Shown here: positions 1-8,037 of the stretch, one piece after another
How positions within the stretch are numbered: position 1 is the stretch's first letter
Layout: every line of letters starts with the position of its first letter
Assembly (NCBI RefSeq): GCF_035627495.1
Contig: NZ_DASPLO010000012.1
Location: 1-64,000, forward strand
Reading direction: 5' to 3'
DNA from: Methylocaldum sp035627495
GTDB taxonomy: Bacteria; Pseudomonadota; Gammaproteobacteria; Methylococcales; Methylococcaceae
Length of the DNA stretch: 64,000 nucleotides
The notes under the pieces: model-generated
What the model was told of the DNA's origin: nothing
What the model saw: only the letters and a program-made list of their open reading frames with translations
Database searches by the model: none
Position numbers and translations under genes: made by a program

Positions 1-120
1 GCGCTTTCGGGTAAACCCGCCAAGCTCATCATCGGCGCCATGATGCGCAAGCTTTTGCAGGTCGCCTTCGGCGTCCTCAAATCCGAAAAACCCTTCGATC
101 CAGCCCTGCATGGCGCTTGA
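1..120 (+). mobile_element. IS110-family transposase, C-terminal end (partial)
   Basis: The window opens inside a reading frame of 39 codons that ends in TGA at 118-120. Its residues (KPAKLIIGAMMRKLL, then a GVLKS-like stretch and KPFDPALH) match the usual end of IS110-type DEDD transposases. The gene start lies outside the window, so it cannot be told whether the element is intact. IS110 elements lack terminal inverted repeats, and no right border could be fixed. Family assignment is from motif memory. Confidence 0.75.
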
Positions 121-173
121 CCCGGATAACAGTATCTACAACCAAGGAAAGTCCCGCCCCCAAGAAACCTCGC

Positions 174-812
174 CTATTCACACATACTTTTAAGCTGAGC
201 GAGCGATTGCGCCATCTGCTGTTCGCATGTCCGGCGAGCATCCCCCGTTGCGCCGGCGCAGGCTTTCTTCGGGTCCATCTGGACCATCTGCGCTTTCATC
301 GCCTTGCAGGCCTCGCTGTTCTTATCGAAGCTGACCACCGGTTTCCCGCTGTTTCCCTGGCAAGGCCCTTCATAGGTGTAACGCGAGGTCATGGCGAACG
401 AGCCTTCCGCGCCCTTGCCATTGGCTTCGATGACGAATGAACGAGGTCCCTCGCGGGTTATGGTGCTGCGATAGACGCCGCTATCCTCGCACGTGGTCTC
501 ATAAACGGCGCGATTGTCCGTGTTTTCGAGAATTTTGCCGCGACAAGCTTTGGGACCCTGCTGCTGCTCGCTCTTCTTGGCCATGTCCATGAGGCTGTCC
601 ATGCACATCGTCATGCTCTTCGGCATGGCGCTTGCGCCCTCTCCGTTGTCTTCCATGCCGTCGAACTTGAGAATCTCCATGCGCCATTGACCCTTTTGGG
701 CCGGAGCGTCGCGAAACACTTTGGGCGTGGGCATTTCTTCCGCGGCAACGGCGGACACGCCGCCCGCGATCAACAAAAGCCCCACGACACCGAACTTACC
801 GATCTTGTTCAC
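174..812 (-). CDS. DUF3617 family exported protein
   Basis: A 212-residue protein with a signal peptide (hydrophobic residues about 7-23, AVAAEE cleavage region). The mature part has the look of DUF3617 proteins: an early W-x-M-E segment, paired cysteines (MTMCMD, KACRG, TTCEDS, GPCQG, KKACAG, RRTCEQ) and a central STITREG-like strand. DUF3617 proteins are periplasmic or secreted and their function is unknown. It stands alone between an IS fragment and the mod region, with no operon partner. The ATG at 812 is directly ahead of the signal peptide and is preferred. Confidence 0.75.
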   Translation of the reverse strand: MNKIGKFGVVGLLLIAGGVSAVAAEEMPTPKVFRDAPAQKGQWRMEILKFDGMEDNGEGASAMPKSMTMCMDSLMDMAKKSEQQQGPKACRGKILENTDNRAVYETTCEDSGVYRSTITREGPRSFVIEANGKGAEGSFAMTSRYTYEGPCQGNSGKPVVSFDKNSEACKAMKAQMVQMDPKKACAGATGDARRTCEQQMAQSLAQLKSMCE

Positions 813-1231
813 AGATATCTCCTATGGAAAAAGCACTCAGGGCACCGGCAGGCAACAACGCCGGTTCCGGTGCCCGAAAGCTTAGCCAAGTTCGCGCCTT
901 ACGGCCTAAAGCGCATAGCTCTCCTTTGTCCGATTGCGTGCAACATGACAGTCGCTATTTGTGCGAAACCCGACATTCCTTTAGCCGCAGTATCCACTGA
1001 CAATTGCCGTTCAAGCGCTTCGCATCGGTATGTATATTTATATATAGCGGCATGCTAGCAGGACGATAAACCGTGACTGAAAACGCATTTCCATCGGACA
1101 TTCAACAATATGCATGCAGGTTTGTGGTTGTCACGGTAAGAATATGGCCGAAAACAACGTTCCGATTCATGTTGCTGGTGTAGGTGGGTTAGGCGCGCAC
1201 CGCACCGAATCTGGAAAGTTCCTGTGGTGTT

Positions 1232-1289
1232 TCCGCGCGCCGTAACCCACCAGGCAAGGCCGCGGAACCGGTGGGTTACGGCGCGCGGA
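1232..1289. repeat. REP-like perfect inverted repeat
   Basis: Arms at 1232-1251 and 1270-1289 are exact reverse complements of 20 bases with an 18-base loop. No T-run follows either arm, so a terminator is unlikely. Related GTGGGTTA/TAACCCAC words recur around 1180-1195, which fits a dispersed intergenic repeat family. Confidence 0.7.
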
Positions 1290-1491
1290 GAGTCCTGCGG
1301 CCATGGCATGGTTCGTGGCCGTGCGCGCCTAGCCCACCATCGATGGGTTTCGCTTCGCTCTACCCATCCTACAATCGTTTTCGAGTAGAACGGGATGTTA
1401 TTGGCGGCCAAATCCTAAGCAAGCCATTACCAGGCAGTCCGCGCTCGCCGATCTAGTTACCCCAATTTTGGCCCCGCTTTTGCTTGATCTT

Positions 1492-1515
1492 CGTTATTAC
1501 TACACAGTAATAACG
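1492..1515. promoter_or_regulatory. Candidate ModE operator (molybdate box)
   Basis: A perfect palindrome, CGTTATTAC-N6-GTAATAACG, lies 72 bases before the porin start. Its layout (9-base arms starting CGTTAT, 6-base spacer, ending ATAACG) agrees with the E. coli ModE box, CGTTATATA-N6-TATATAACG. A full-length ModE regulator is encoded 4.6 kb downstream in the same gene run. Binding is inferred from the sequence only. Confidence 0.6.
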
Positions 1516-1587
1516 ATCATCGCGATCGGAGACTTCGTGGAAAGTGCTGTCGCAGCTTACCGGCAAAACCAATTGGGGAAACATCTC

Positions 1588-3132
1588 GTGACGATAAAAA
1601 CAAAAACAGCGCTCGCCGTCGCTTGTCACGGCTTACTCCTTGTCGCGCCTGACGGCGCTTCGGCGGCCACCATGGAGGAACGCATGCAGGCGATGGAGCG
1701 GCGCCTTATGGAAATGGAAGATCGCCTGGAACAATCGGAAAAGGAAAATACACAACTCCGCAAACAGATCGCTGCGAAGACGCAGGAAACGAATCCGACG
1801 AGCCTCCCTGTTGCCGTGCCTGGTGGCGAGGTGAAGGCGCTGAACGACAAGGTCGCCACGCTAGAGAAAAAAATCGAGCTGGATCGCAAGGCGACAGCGG
1901 AAGCGGCGAAGAATGCGCCTAAAATCGATATGAACGGCAACGGCCTGGTCATCAAATCCGCCGACGAGAACTATCGCCTGAGCCTCCGCGCCTATGCCCA
2001 GGCCGACGGCAACTTCTTCATGGATGATTCGTCCGGCGACACGATTCCAGACAAGTTCACCATCCGCCGCGCCCGCCTGACCATCGACGGCACCTTCTTC
2101 AAATGGGCGGATTTCCGTTTTTCGCCTGATTTCGGCCAAGGCAATCTGCGCCTCTTCGACGCCTTCGCCGATCTACACTATTTTCCGTACGCCAGTCTGA
2201 TGGCGGGTAAATTCAGACCGCCGGTCAACGGCCTGGAACGCCAGCAAGGGGCGCCCAATATCGCGTTCGTCGAGCGCGCCTTGACCCAGAACCTGACTCC
2301 GGCGCGAGACATCGGCGTGATGCTGCACGGCCAGATTCCCTATCCCGGCTATAGCACGCAGTACACGATATTGCCGGTGTTCCGGGAGTTCTTAGGGTAT
2401 CAACTGGGCGTCTTCAATGGTGCCCGCGACGGGGGAAACACGGACAGCGAGCGGGAAGACAACAAGGAATTCGCCGGCCGTCTTTTTTCCCATCCGTTCC
2501 TGCACAGCGGCATCCCGGCTTTGGAAGGCTTGGGCGTCGGCATTGCCGGCAGTTGGGGGCAGCCCAGGCGGAACAGCTTGAACAATCTGGTTTCGGCCGG
2601 ACAGCAGGCCTTCCTGACTTATAACCCGAATATCACCGCTTCCGGAGACGCCTACCGTGTCACGCCCCAGGCTTATTGGTACTGGGGACCGTTCGGACTG
2701 CTGACCGAGTACGTCATTTCATCGCAACGCCTGGCCAATAGCACGAGAACCAGGACCGCGCGCCAGGACAATACCGCTTGGCAAGTGCAGAGCTCTTATG
2801 TGCTGACCGGCGAAAGGAACTCGTTCTTCGGGATCAAACCGGCCCGGAACTTCGCCCCCTTCGCCGGCACCTGGGGCGCTTTCCAGATCGCCGCCCGCTG
2901 GGGCGAACTGGATGTGGACGACGATACCTTCAAATTCAACGGGGTCTTCGTCAATCCATCCACATCGGCCAGCAAAGCCACCGAGTGGGCGCTCGGCTTG
3001 AACTGGTATATCAACGGCAATATCAAGTTCATGGCCGATTACGCCCAGACTTATTTTGACAGCGGCGCAGCCCGGGACCGGGATCGTCCGACCGAAAAAT
3101 TGTTCCTGACCCGGTTTCAGTACCAGTTCTGA
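1588..3132 (+). CDS. Phosphate-selective porin O/P family outer-membrane channel
   Basis: A 514-residue outer-membrane porin. The GTG at 1588, preceded by GGGGAA, starts a signal peptide ending near residue 26 (DGASA). A short coiled coil follows (about 29-65, EERMQAMERRLME pattern), as in OprO/OprP-type trimeric porins. The rest, from about residue 150, is a beta barrel with alternating aromatic residues, ending in the typical C-terminal F (RFQYQF). A TTG start further upstream at 1468 would put extra sequence before the signal peptide and is rejected. The gene is 67 bases from modA in the same direction and has a ModE-like palindrome upstream, so it may pass molybdate rather than phosphate; the substrate is inference. 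Confidence 0.85.
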   Translation: MTIKTKTALAVACHGLLLVAPDGASAATMEERMQAMERRLMEMEDRLEQSEKENTQLRKQIAAKTQETNPTSLPVAVPGGEVKALNDKVATLEKKIELDRKATAEAAKNAPKIDMNGNGLVIKSADENYRLSLRAYAQADGNFFMDDSSGDTIPDKFTIRRARLTIDGTFFKWADFRFSPDFGQGNLRLFDAFADLHYFPYASLMAGKFRPPVNGLERQQGAPNIAFVERALTQNLTPARDIGVMLHGQIPYPGYSTQYTILPVFREFLGYQLGVFNGARDGGNTDSEREDNKEFAGRLFSHPFLHSGIPALEGLGVGIAGSWGQPRRNSLNNLVSAGQQAFLTYNPNITASGDAYRVTPQAYWYWGPFGLLTEYVISSQRLANSTRTRTARQDNTAWQVQSSYVLTGERNSFFGIKPARNFAPFAGTWGAFQIAARWGELDVDDDTFKFNGVFVNPSTSASKATEWALGLNWYINGNIKFMADYAQTYFDSGAARDRDRPTEKLFLTRFQYQF

Positions 3133-3199
3133 TCCACGACTCGAAAATCGGGACAGTTGTGAAAAACCTCGATCTTTTCAATCCATTGGGAATTCAGCC

Positions 3200-4012
3200 A
3201 TGAATCGTTTTTTGTTGATTTTTTTGCTCCTTCTGCTGACCATAGGCCACTCTGCCCAGGGCGCCGAGCCGGTCAGGCTCACCATCGCCGCCGCGGCAGA
3301 TCTCAAGTATGCAATGGACGAGGTCGTGAAAGCCTTCAAAGACCAACATCCTGAGGCGATGGTGGATCTCGTCACCGGCTCATCGGGCAAGTTTTACGAA
3401 CAAATCGCTCACGAAGCGCCTTTCGACATCTTCTTTTCGGCCGACGTCAAGTTTCCCGAAAAGCTCAAGGAACAGGGCTTGACCGCTTCCGAGGTGCGGA
3501 TGTACGCCCGCGGCCGCATCGTTCTCTGGAGCGCGAACATGAATGCCGGCAAGATGACGCTTCAGGACCTGGCCGACCCCAGGATCAAGCAAATCGCCAT
3601 AGCCAATCCCAAACATGCGCCTTACGGCCAGCGTGCTCAGGAAGCCTTGGAAAATGCCGGTCTTTGGACCAAAGTACAGAACAAGCTGGTATTCGGCGAA
3701 AACATCGCGCAGACGGCGCAGTTCGCGGAAACCGGGGCAGCGGACGTCGGCCTCATCGCCCTGTCGCTCGCGGTAAGCCCTAGCCTCACGGCAAAAGGCG
3801 GGTACTACCTCATTCCCGAAACCCTGCACGAACCCCTCGACCAAGCTTACGTCCTCCTCAAGAGAGCCGAGAAAAATGCGTTAGCCGGCGCTTTCGCCGA
3901 TTTCGTCGCCAGCGAGCCGGCCCGCGCCATCTTCCGCAGCTACGGCTTCATTCTGCCGGGCGAAGCTTTGCCTGGCGCCGCCGAGCCCGAAAGCAGGAGG
4001 TCATCGCAATGA
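3200..4012 (+). CDS. modA: Molybdate ABC transporter periplasmic binding protein ModA
   Basis: A 270-residue periplasmic binding protein. Signal peptide at residues 1-22 (cleavage after AQG), then the ModA opening AAAADLKYAMDEV, the ligand-loop serine region TGSSGKF and DIFFSADVKF. The end (ARAIFRSYGFILP) is typical of ModA. It captures molybdate or tungstate in the periplasm for ModBC. It heads a tightly packed run with the relic ORF, di-Mop gene, modB, modC and modE. Its stop overlaps the next ATG (ATGA), and AGGAGG at 3995-4000 serves that next start. Confidence 0.95.
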   Translation: MNRFLLIFLLLLLTIGHSAQGAEPVRLTIAAAADLKYAMDEVVKAFKDQHPEAMVDLVTGSSGKFYEQIAHEAPFDIFFSADVKFPEKLKEQGLTASEVRMYARGRIVLWSANMNAGKMTLQDLADPRIKQIAIANPKHAPYGQRAQEALENAGLWTKVQNKLVFGENIAQTAQFAETGAADVGLIALSLAVSPSLTAKGGYYLIPETLHEPLDQAYVLLKRAEKNALAGAFADFVASEPARAIFRSYGFILPGEALPGAAEPESRRSSQ

Positions 4013-4188
4013 AAGAGATGAAACCCGGATTGCTGCTCGTTTGCTTGTGGTTAGCGTTCGGCCAGGGCGTAATGATCCTCAAGCACGGTCAGATTCACCA
4101 CAGAGCGGCTTCGCATCGGTTTTACGACTTTTTGTCCTCGCCCATGGCGCGAGCCATTTTCACCCGCTTGGGTCATCTTCTACCATGA
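4009..4188 (+). CDS. Collapsed ModA-like mini-protein (59 aa)
   Basis: A 59-residue frame that starts on an ATGA overlap with modA and ends on an ATGA overlap with the next gene, with a strong AGGAGG. It reads as a hydrophobic leader (residues about 7-18) joined directly to a ModA C-terminus: its end YDFLSSPMARAIFTRLGHLLP-like segment aligns with ModA's ADFVASEPARAIFRSYGFILP-like end. The whole ligand-binding core is absent. It is probably the remnant of a tandem modA copy after internal deletion, kept open by translational coupling. Whether a product is made or useful is unknown. Confidence 0.55.
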   Translation: MKEMKPGLLLVCLWLAFGQGVMILKHGQIHHRAASHRFYDFLSSPMARAIFTRLGHLLP

Positions 4189-4598
4189 ATCGGCTCCCGG
4201 CCCGGATTACCGCCATCGCCAGTCAAGGGGGCATCTCCCTGGTAGATGTGGCGGTGGCGGAGGATACCCTGACCGCCATTATGGTCGAAACGCCGGCAAC
4301 CGCGCCTTATCTGACCGTGGGAGGAGATGTCTCGGTGATGTTCAAGGAAACGGAGGTCTCCCTCGCCAAGGGGCTTTCGGGCCGCCTGAGCCTGCGCAAT
4401 CGTTTGAAAGCCGTGGTACGAAACATCAACAAGGGCGAACTGCTGGCCGAGGTGGAACTGGACTATAAAGGACATCGACTGATCTCCATTATTACCAGCC
4501 GGGCTATCGACCGCCTGGAGCTGACCGTGGGCGATCATGTCGAAGCCCTGATCAAGGCCAACGAAGTGATGCTTGGGGAGGCGACCCATGGCCTATGA
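4185..4598 (+). CDS. Di-Mop (tandem TOBE) molybdate-binding protein
   Basis: A 137-residue cytoplasmic protein made of two Mop/TOBE repeats: residues about 4-66 (NRLPARITAI start) and about 70-133 (LSLRNRLKAVV start). Each shows the N-R/L-K-x-x-V, V-x-V or E-V-E-L, and G-D-x-V-x-A-L-I-K pattern that binds molybdate at subunit interfaces. Such proteins store or buffer molybdate. It starts on an ATGA overlap with the preceding mini-ORF and its end overlaps modB by 11 bases, so it is translated as part of the mod operon. Confidence 0.85.
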   Translation: MNRLPARITAIASQGGISLVDVAVAEDTLTAIMVETPATAPYLTVGGDVSVMFKETEVSLAKGLSGRLSLRNRLKAVVRNINKGELLAEVELDYKGHRLISIITSRAIDRLELTVGDHVEALIKANEVMLGEATHGL

Positions 4599-5259
4599 CT
4601 GGCAACCTTTGATCCTCACCCTCAAGCTCGCCACGGTCACGACGGCGATATTGATCCTCATCGGTGTGCCCCTCGGTTACTGGCTGGCTTTCGGCCGCTT
4701 CCGCCTCAAGGCCGTGGTGGAAACCCTGGTCGCCATGCCATTGGTTCTGCCGCCTTCGGTGCTCGGATTCTATCTCCTGCTTGCCTTCAGTCCGAAAAAC
4801 GCCTTCGGCCGCTTTTTGGATGACACGCTGGGGCTGCGGCTGGTGTTCAGCTTCGAAGGGCTGGTGGTAGCCTCCGTGCTCTTCAGCATGCCGTTCATGG
4901 TCCACCCGGTGCAGTCGGGTTTTCAGAACCTGCCGCGCAGCCTCATGGAAGCGGCTTATACGCTGGGGCTGTCCAAATGGCAGACATTGATACGTATTCT
5001 TCTGCCGAACATTAAGCCGTCCTTGCTTGCCGGGGTAGTAATCAGCTTCGCCCATACTATCGGCGAGTTCGGAGTCGTGCTGATGATGGGCGGCAGTATT
5101 CCCGGCGTGACCAAAGTAGCGTCCATCGCCATTTATGACGAGGTTGAATCCCTCAATTACTCAGCCGCCAACTTTTATGCGTTCATTCTGTTCGCGGTCA
5201 GCTTTTCGATCCTGCTCGCGGTGTTTTTCTTCAATAAACGCGCATTGAGACCGCTCTGA
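4588..5259 (+). CDS. modB: Molybdate ABC transporter permease ModB
   Basis: A 223-residue inner-membrane permease with about five transmembrane helices. The EAA loop that contacts the ATPase is clear: EAAYTLGLSKWQTLIRILLP. The first helix region (ILIGVPLGYWLA) and MPLVLPPSVLGFYLL are typical of ModB. The ATG at 4588 follows GGGGAGG at 4574-4580 and is preferred over the in-frame TTG at 4573. The stop overlaps the modC start (TGATG). Confidence 0.95.
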   Translation: MAYDWQPLILTLKLATVTTAILILIGVPLGYWLAFGRFRLKAVVETLVAMPLVLPPSVLGFYLLLAFSPKNAFGRFLDDTLGLRLVFSFEGLVVASVLFSMPFMVHPVQSGFQNLPRSLMEAAYTLGLSKWQTLIRILLPNIKPSLLAGVVISFAHTIGEFGVVLMMGGSIPGVTKVASIAIYDEVESLNYSAANFYAFILFAVSFSILLAVFFFNKRALRPL

Positions 5260-6167
5260 TGCTGGAGCTGTCGCTGCGAAAACACCTGCACACGGCGGAA
5301 GGGAACGTGACGCTGAATCTCGAGTTCGAAGTCGAGACAGGACAGTTTCTGACCTTATTCGGGCGATCAGGCGTGGGAAAAACCACCTGCTTGCGCTGCA
5401 TCGCCGGGCTGACGGAGCCCGATCACGGAAGAATCGTCGTAGGCGGCGAGGTGTGGTTCGACCGGAACCGACGCATCAACGTCCCGCCCCAGAAACGCGG
5501 AGTCGGTTTTGTGTTCCAGGATTATGCCCTCTTTCCCAATCTGAGCGTGCGCGAGAACCTCCACATCGCGTTGGCGGACCCTAAAGACGAGCACTATGTG
5601 GATGAACTCTTGAACCTAATGGGCATCAAGGAGCTGGAACGGCGTCTTCCGGCCACCCTGTCCGGGGGACAACAGCAGCGGGTAGCGCTGGCGCGGGCTT
5701 TGGCCCGTAGACCTCGGCTATTGCTGCTCGACGAGCCGCTTTCCGCCTTGGACGGTGAAACCCGGCTCCGTCTTCAGAATGAAATCCTGGGAATACACCG
5801 CCATTTGCACATGACCACGCTGATGGTCAGCCATGATCTCGGCGAAGTCTACAGGCTGTCCAATCAGGTCATCGTCATCGAGGGCGGCCAAGCGGTTGTC
5901 CGCGGCCGACCCGCCGAGGTTTTCAGCAATCGCCGGATCAGCGGGAAATTTCAGTTTACCGGCGAAGTGCTCGCGATCGATCGCAACGACGTCGTATTCA
6001 CTCTCTCGATCCTGATCGGTAACCGGGTGGTGCAAGTGATCGCCACTGCGCAAGAAATGCAGGATATCCAAGTCGGCGACACGGTAATGCTGGTTTCCAA
6101 GGCATTCAATCCGATCGTGATGAAAGTGGATCGGAATCCCGGCCGTACCTCGCGACCCAGTTCATGA
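5259..6167 (+). CDS. modC: Molybdate ABC transporter ATP-binding protein ModC
   Basis: A 302-residue ABC ATPase that powers ModB. Walker A is GRSGVGKTT (about 35-43), the signature LSGGQQQR (about 134-141) and Walker B LLLLDEPLSALD (about 154-165), followed by the switch histidine in SHDLGEV. A single Mop/TOBE domain fills residues about 225-295 and would sense cytoplasmic molybdate. The length is shorter than the usual 350 residues of two-Mop ModC proteins, as the C-terminal regulatory part holds only one Mop. The stop overlaps the modE start (ATGA). Confidence 0.93.
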   Translation: MLELSLRKHLHTAEGNVTLNLEFEVETGQFLTLFGRSGVGKTTCLRCIAGLTEPDHGRIVVGGEVWFDRNRRINVPPQKRGVGFVFQDYALFPNLSVRENLHIALADPKDEHYVDELLNLMGIKELERRLPATLSGGQQQRVALARALARRPRLLLLDEPLSALDGETRLRLQNEILGIHRHLHMTTLMVSHDLGEVYRLSNQVIVIEGGQAVVRGRPAEVFSNRRISGKFQFTGEVLAIDRNDVVFTLSILIGNRVVQVIATAQEMQDIQVGDTVMLVSKAFNPIVMKVDRNPGRTSRPSS

Positions 6168-6997
6168 AAGGCCATCGATTAATGACGAATCCAAGTCCCG
6201 AGAAAGTCGATCCGCCCTCCTTGGTAGAGGGCGAATTGCGCCTCGCCGGCGGCCTCAATGAGCGCCTCTTTCGGCTGCTCGCGGCAATCGAGAAGACCGG
6301 TTCGATCAACCGGGCGGCCAAAGATGTCGGCTTGAGCTATAAAGGCGCTTGGGAAATGGTGGAGCGGGCCAACAACCTTTCTCCCCGAATTCTGGTTTCC
6401 ACCGCAGTCGGCGGCCGGCACGGAGGCGGCACGAAGCTCACTGGCGGCGGCCGGGAATTATTGGAACTCTTTACCAGACTACAGGAAGAGCACCGCCGCT
6501 TCCTGGATTCGAAAAATCGGCAATTGGCGGACAACCCGAATCTCGTTTTCTTATTCAGGAGATTAAACGTGAAAGCAAGCGCGCGTAACCAGTTCTTCGG
6601 CAAAGTGACCGATATCCGCACCGGCGCGGTCACCGTGGAGGTGTGCATCGGTCTCAAGGGCGGTGACACCATCGTGTCGTCCATCACCAAGGAATCGGCG
6701 GAGTCGCTCGGCATCAGAAACGGTGACGACGTGATAGCCCTGATCAAGGCCCCGCTGGTCATGATCGTCAAGGATTTCGGCGGATACCGCCTGTCGGCGC
6801 GCAATCAGTTGAAAGGCACGGTCAAACGCATTCAAAAAGGCGCGGTGAATTCCGAGATCGTGATCGAACTGGCGGGGGGCGACTCGGTAGCCGCTACGAT
6901 AACCAATGAAAGCATGGATTCGATGGGACTCCGCGGAAGCGATACGGCGTACGCCGTGTTCAAGGCGGGGTCGGTCGTTCTCGGGGTTGCCACCTAG
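6164..6997 (+). CDS. modE: Molybdate-responsive regulator ModE
   Basis: A 277-residue transcription factor. The N-terminal winged helix (about 30-115) has the ModE/LysR-type sequence TGSINRAAKDVGLSYKGAW and VGGRHGGGTKLT. Two Mop domains follow (about 136-205 starting KASARNQFFG, and about 208-275 starting LSARNQLKG). Family members bind DNA with molybdate and repress uptake genes. Placing the regulator last in the transport operon suggests feedback. ATG 6164 overlaps the modC stop; an in-frame ATG at 6182 is an alternative. A near copy of its second Mop domain lies at 42069-42284. Confidence 0.93.
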   Translation: MKGHRLMTNPSPEKVDPPSLVEGELRLAGGLNERLFRLLAAIEKTGSINRAAKDVGLSYKGAWEMVERANNLSPRILVSTAVGGRHGGGTKLTGGGRELLELFTRLQEEHRRFLDSKNRQLADNPNLVFLFRRLNVKASARNQFFGKVTDIRTGAVTVEVCIGLKGGDTIVSSITKESAESLGIRNGDDVIALIKAPLVMIVKDFGGYRLSARNQLKGTVKRIQKGAVNSEIVIELAGGDSVAATITNESMDSMGLRGSDTAYAVFKAGSVVLGVAT

Positions 6998-7144
6998 AAG
7001 GTGGGCTTTCCGCGGGTATCGGCTTCCCGCTAAAACACAACTCTGAAATATGTAGGACACGATTACGCGGATCAGAGCGGCCCCTGAACCTTTCAGGCGT
7101 AAATAACGCTTGCTGTTATTTTATGTTTCTATAATAATTGAACC

Positions 7145-7486
7145 ATGGAAATTAAATTTATAGTCACCGCGCTTGCAGCGCTCGCCCAAGATTCCCGCTT
7201 GGCTATCTTCCGCTTGTTGGTGCAGGCCGGGCCTGAAGGCCTATCCGCCGGGAAAATCAGCGAGGCGCTGGGCATTCCGCCCTCTTCGCTCTCCTTCCAC
7301 ATGAAGGAACTCGCCCACGCCGATCTCGTTTCGTCCCGGCAGGAAAGCCGTTACGTCATTTATTCGGCGAATTTCCGGACCATGAACGAGCTGCTCGGCT
7401 TTCTGACCGAAAACTGCTGCGGCGGCAAGCCCTGCAAGCCGACCGCCACATCCGACTGCACCAGCATCGAGGAGACCCAGGCATGA
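7145..7486 (+). CDS. arsR: ArsR-type arsenic repressor
   Basis: A 113-residue winged-helix repressor: helix-turn-helix at about residues 36-60 (SAGKISEALGIPPSSLSFHMKEL) and wing at SSRQESRYVIYSA. There is no ELCVCDL motif in helix 3; instead the C-terminus carries a vicinal pair and more cysteines (NCCGGKPC), the arrangement used by the C-terminal-site ArsR group to bind arsenite. It heads the operon: the stop overlaps the arsC start. A possible -10 (TATAAT, 7130-7135) lies just upstream, where autorepression would act. Confidence 0.93.
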   Translation: MEIKFIVTALAALAQDSRLAIFRLLVQAGPEGLSAGKISEALGIPPSSLSFHMKELAHADLVSSRQESRYVIYSANFRTMNELLGFLTENCCGGKPCKPTATSDCTSIEETQA

Positions 7487-7986
7487 GTGAAAAAACCTTC
7501 AATGTCCTTTTCCTGTGTACCGGTAACTCGGCGCGCAGCATCATGGCGGAAGCCTTGCTGAACACCATGGGTTCGGATCATTTCCATGCCTTCAGCGCGG
7601 GCAGTCACCCGACGGGAACGGTCAACCCATTCGCCCTGGAAAGATTGGAAAAAGAGCGAATTCCCACCGAGGGCGCGCGGAGCAAGAGCTGGAATGAATT
7701 CGCTCGACCGGCGGCACCGGTCCTGGATTTCGTCATCACCGTCTGCGACAACGCGGCGGGAGAGGTGTGCCCGGCCTGGCCAGGACAGCCGATCACGGCC
7801 CATTGGGGTGTGCCCGATCCGGCAGCGGTCGCCGGTTCGGATGGCGAGAAACGCCTGGCCTTCAGCAAGGCATTCGCCGTTCTCCATCGGCGCGTCTCCT
7901 TGTTCACGAGTCTCAATCCCGCAAGCTTGGAGCGGCTCGCGCTGGAACAAAAAGTCCGCGAGATCGGGCGCGTAGTCGAGACCTGA
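7483..7986 (+). CDS. arsC: Arsenate reductase ArsC, low-molecular-weight phosphatase type (copy 1)
   Basis: A 167-residue enzyme reducing arsenate to arsenite. The CX5R loop CTGNSARS (Cys12-Arg18) is the phosphatase-type active site, and the second catalytic region shows DFVITVCDNAAGEVCP with its two cysteines, which form the disulfide cascade in thioredoxin-coupled ArsC. GHWG/AHWGVPDP is the usual Asp-containing segment. ATG overlaps the arsR stop by four bases. A second, diverged copy lies at 10890-11381. Confidence 0.92.
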   Translation: MSEKTFNVLFLCTGNSARSIMAEALLNTMGSDHFHAFSAGSHPTGTVNPFALERLEKERIPTEGARSKSWNEFARPAAPVLDFVITVCDNAAGEVCPAWPGQPITAHWGVPDPAAVAGSDGEKRLAFSKAFAVLHRRVSLFTSLNPASLERLALEQKVREIGRVVET

Positions 7987-8037
7987 AGCAGAGATTTTCC
8001 ACGCATCAGCCACTTGTTTAACTTAGGAGATACCCGG

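Larger units (their letters stand above)
813..1587. other. Long intergenic region with palindromic repeats
   Basis: There is no convincing gene in these 775 bases. The stretch holds a perfect 20-base inverted repeat (1232-1251 against 1270-1289) built on the motif GTGGGTTACGGCGCGCGG, then a second, smaller palindrome around 1341-1367 (GATGGGT and ACCCATC arms), both of the dispersed REP-like kind. A ModE-box-like palindrome at 1492-1515 lies closest to the porin gene. Short reading frames here are shadows of the repeats. Confidence 0.6.

Noticed and set aside
7110..7135. Standard sigma-70 promoter for arsR
   Set aside because: A TATAAT is present, but the -35 candidate TTGCTG is only 14 bases away; not called as a promoter.
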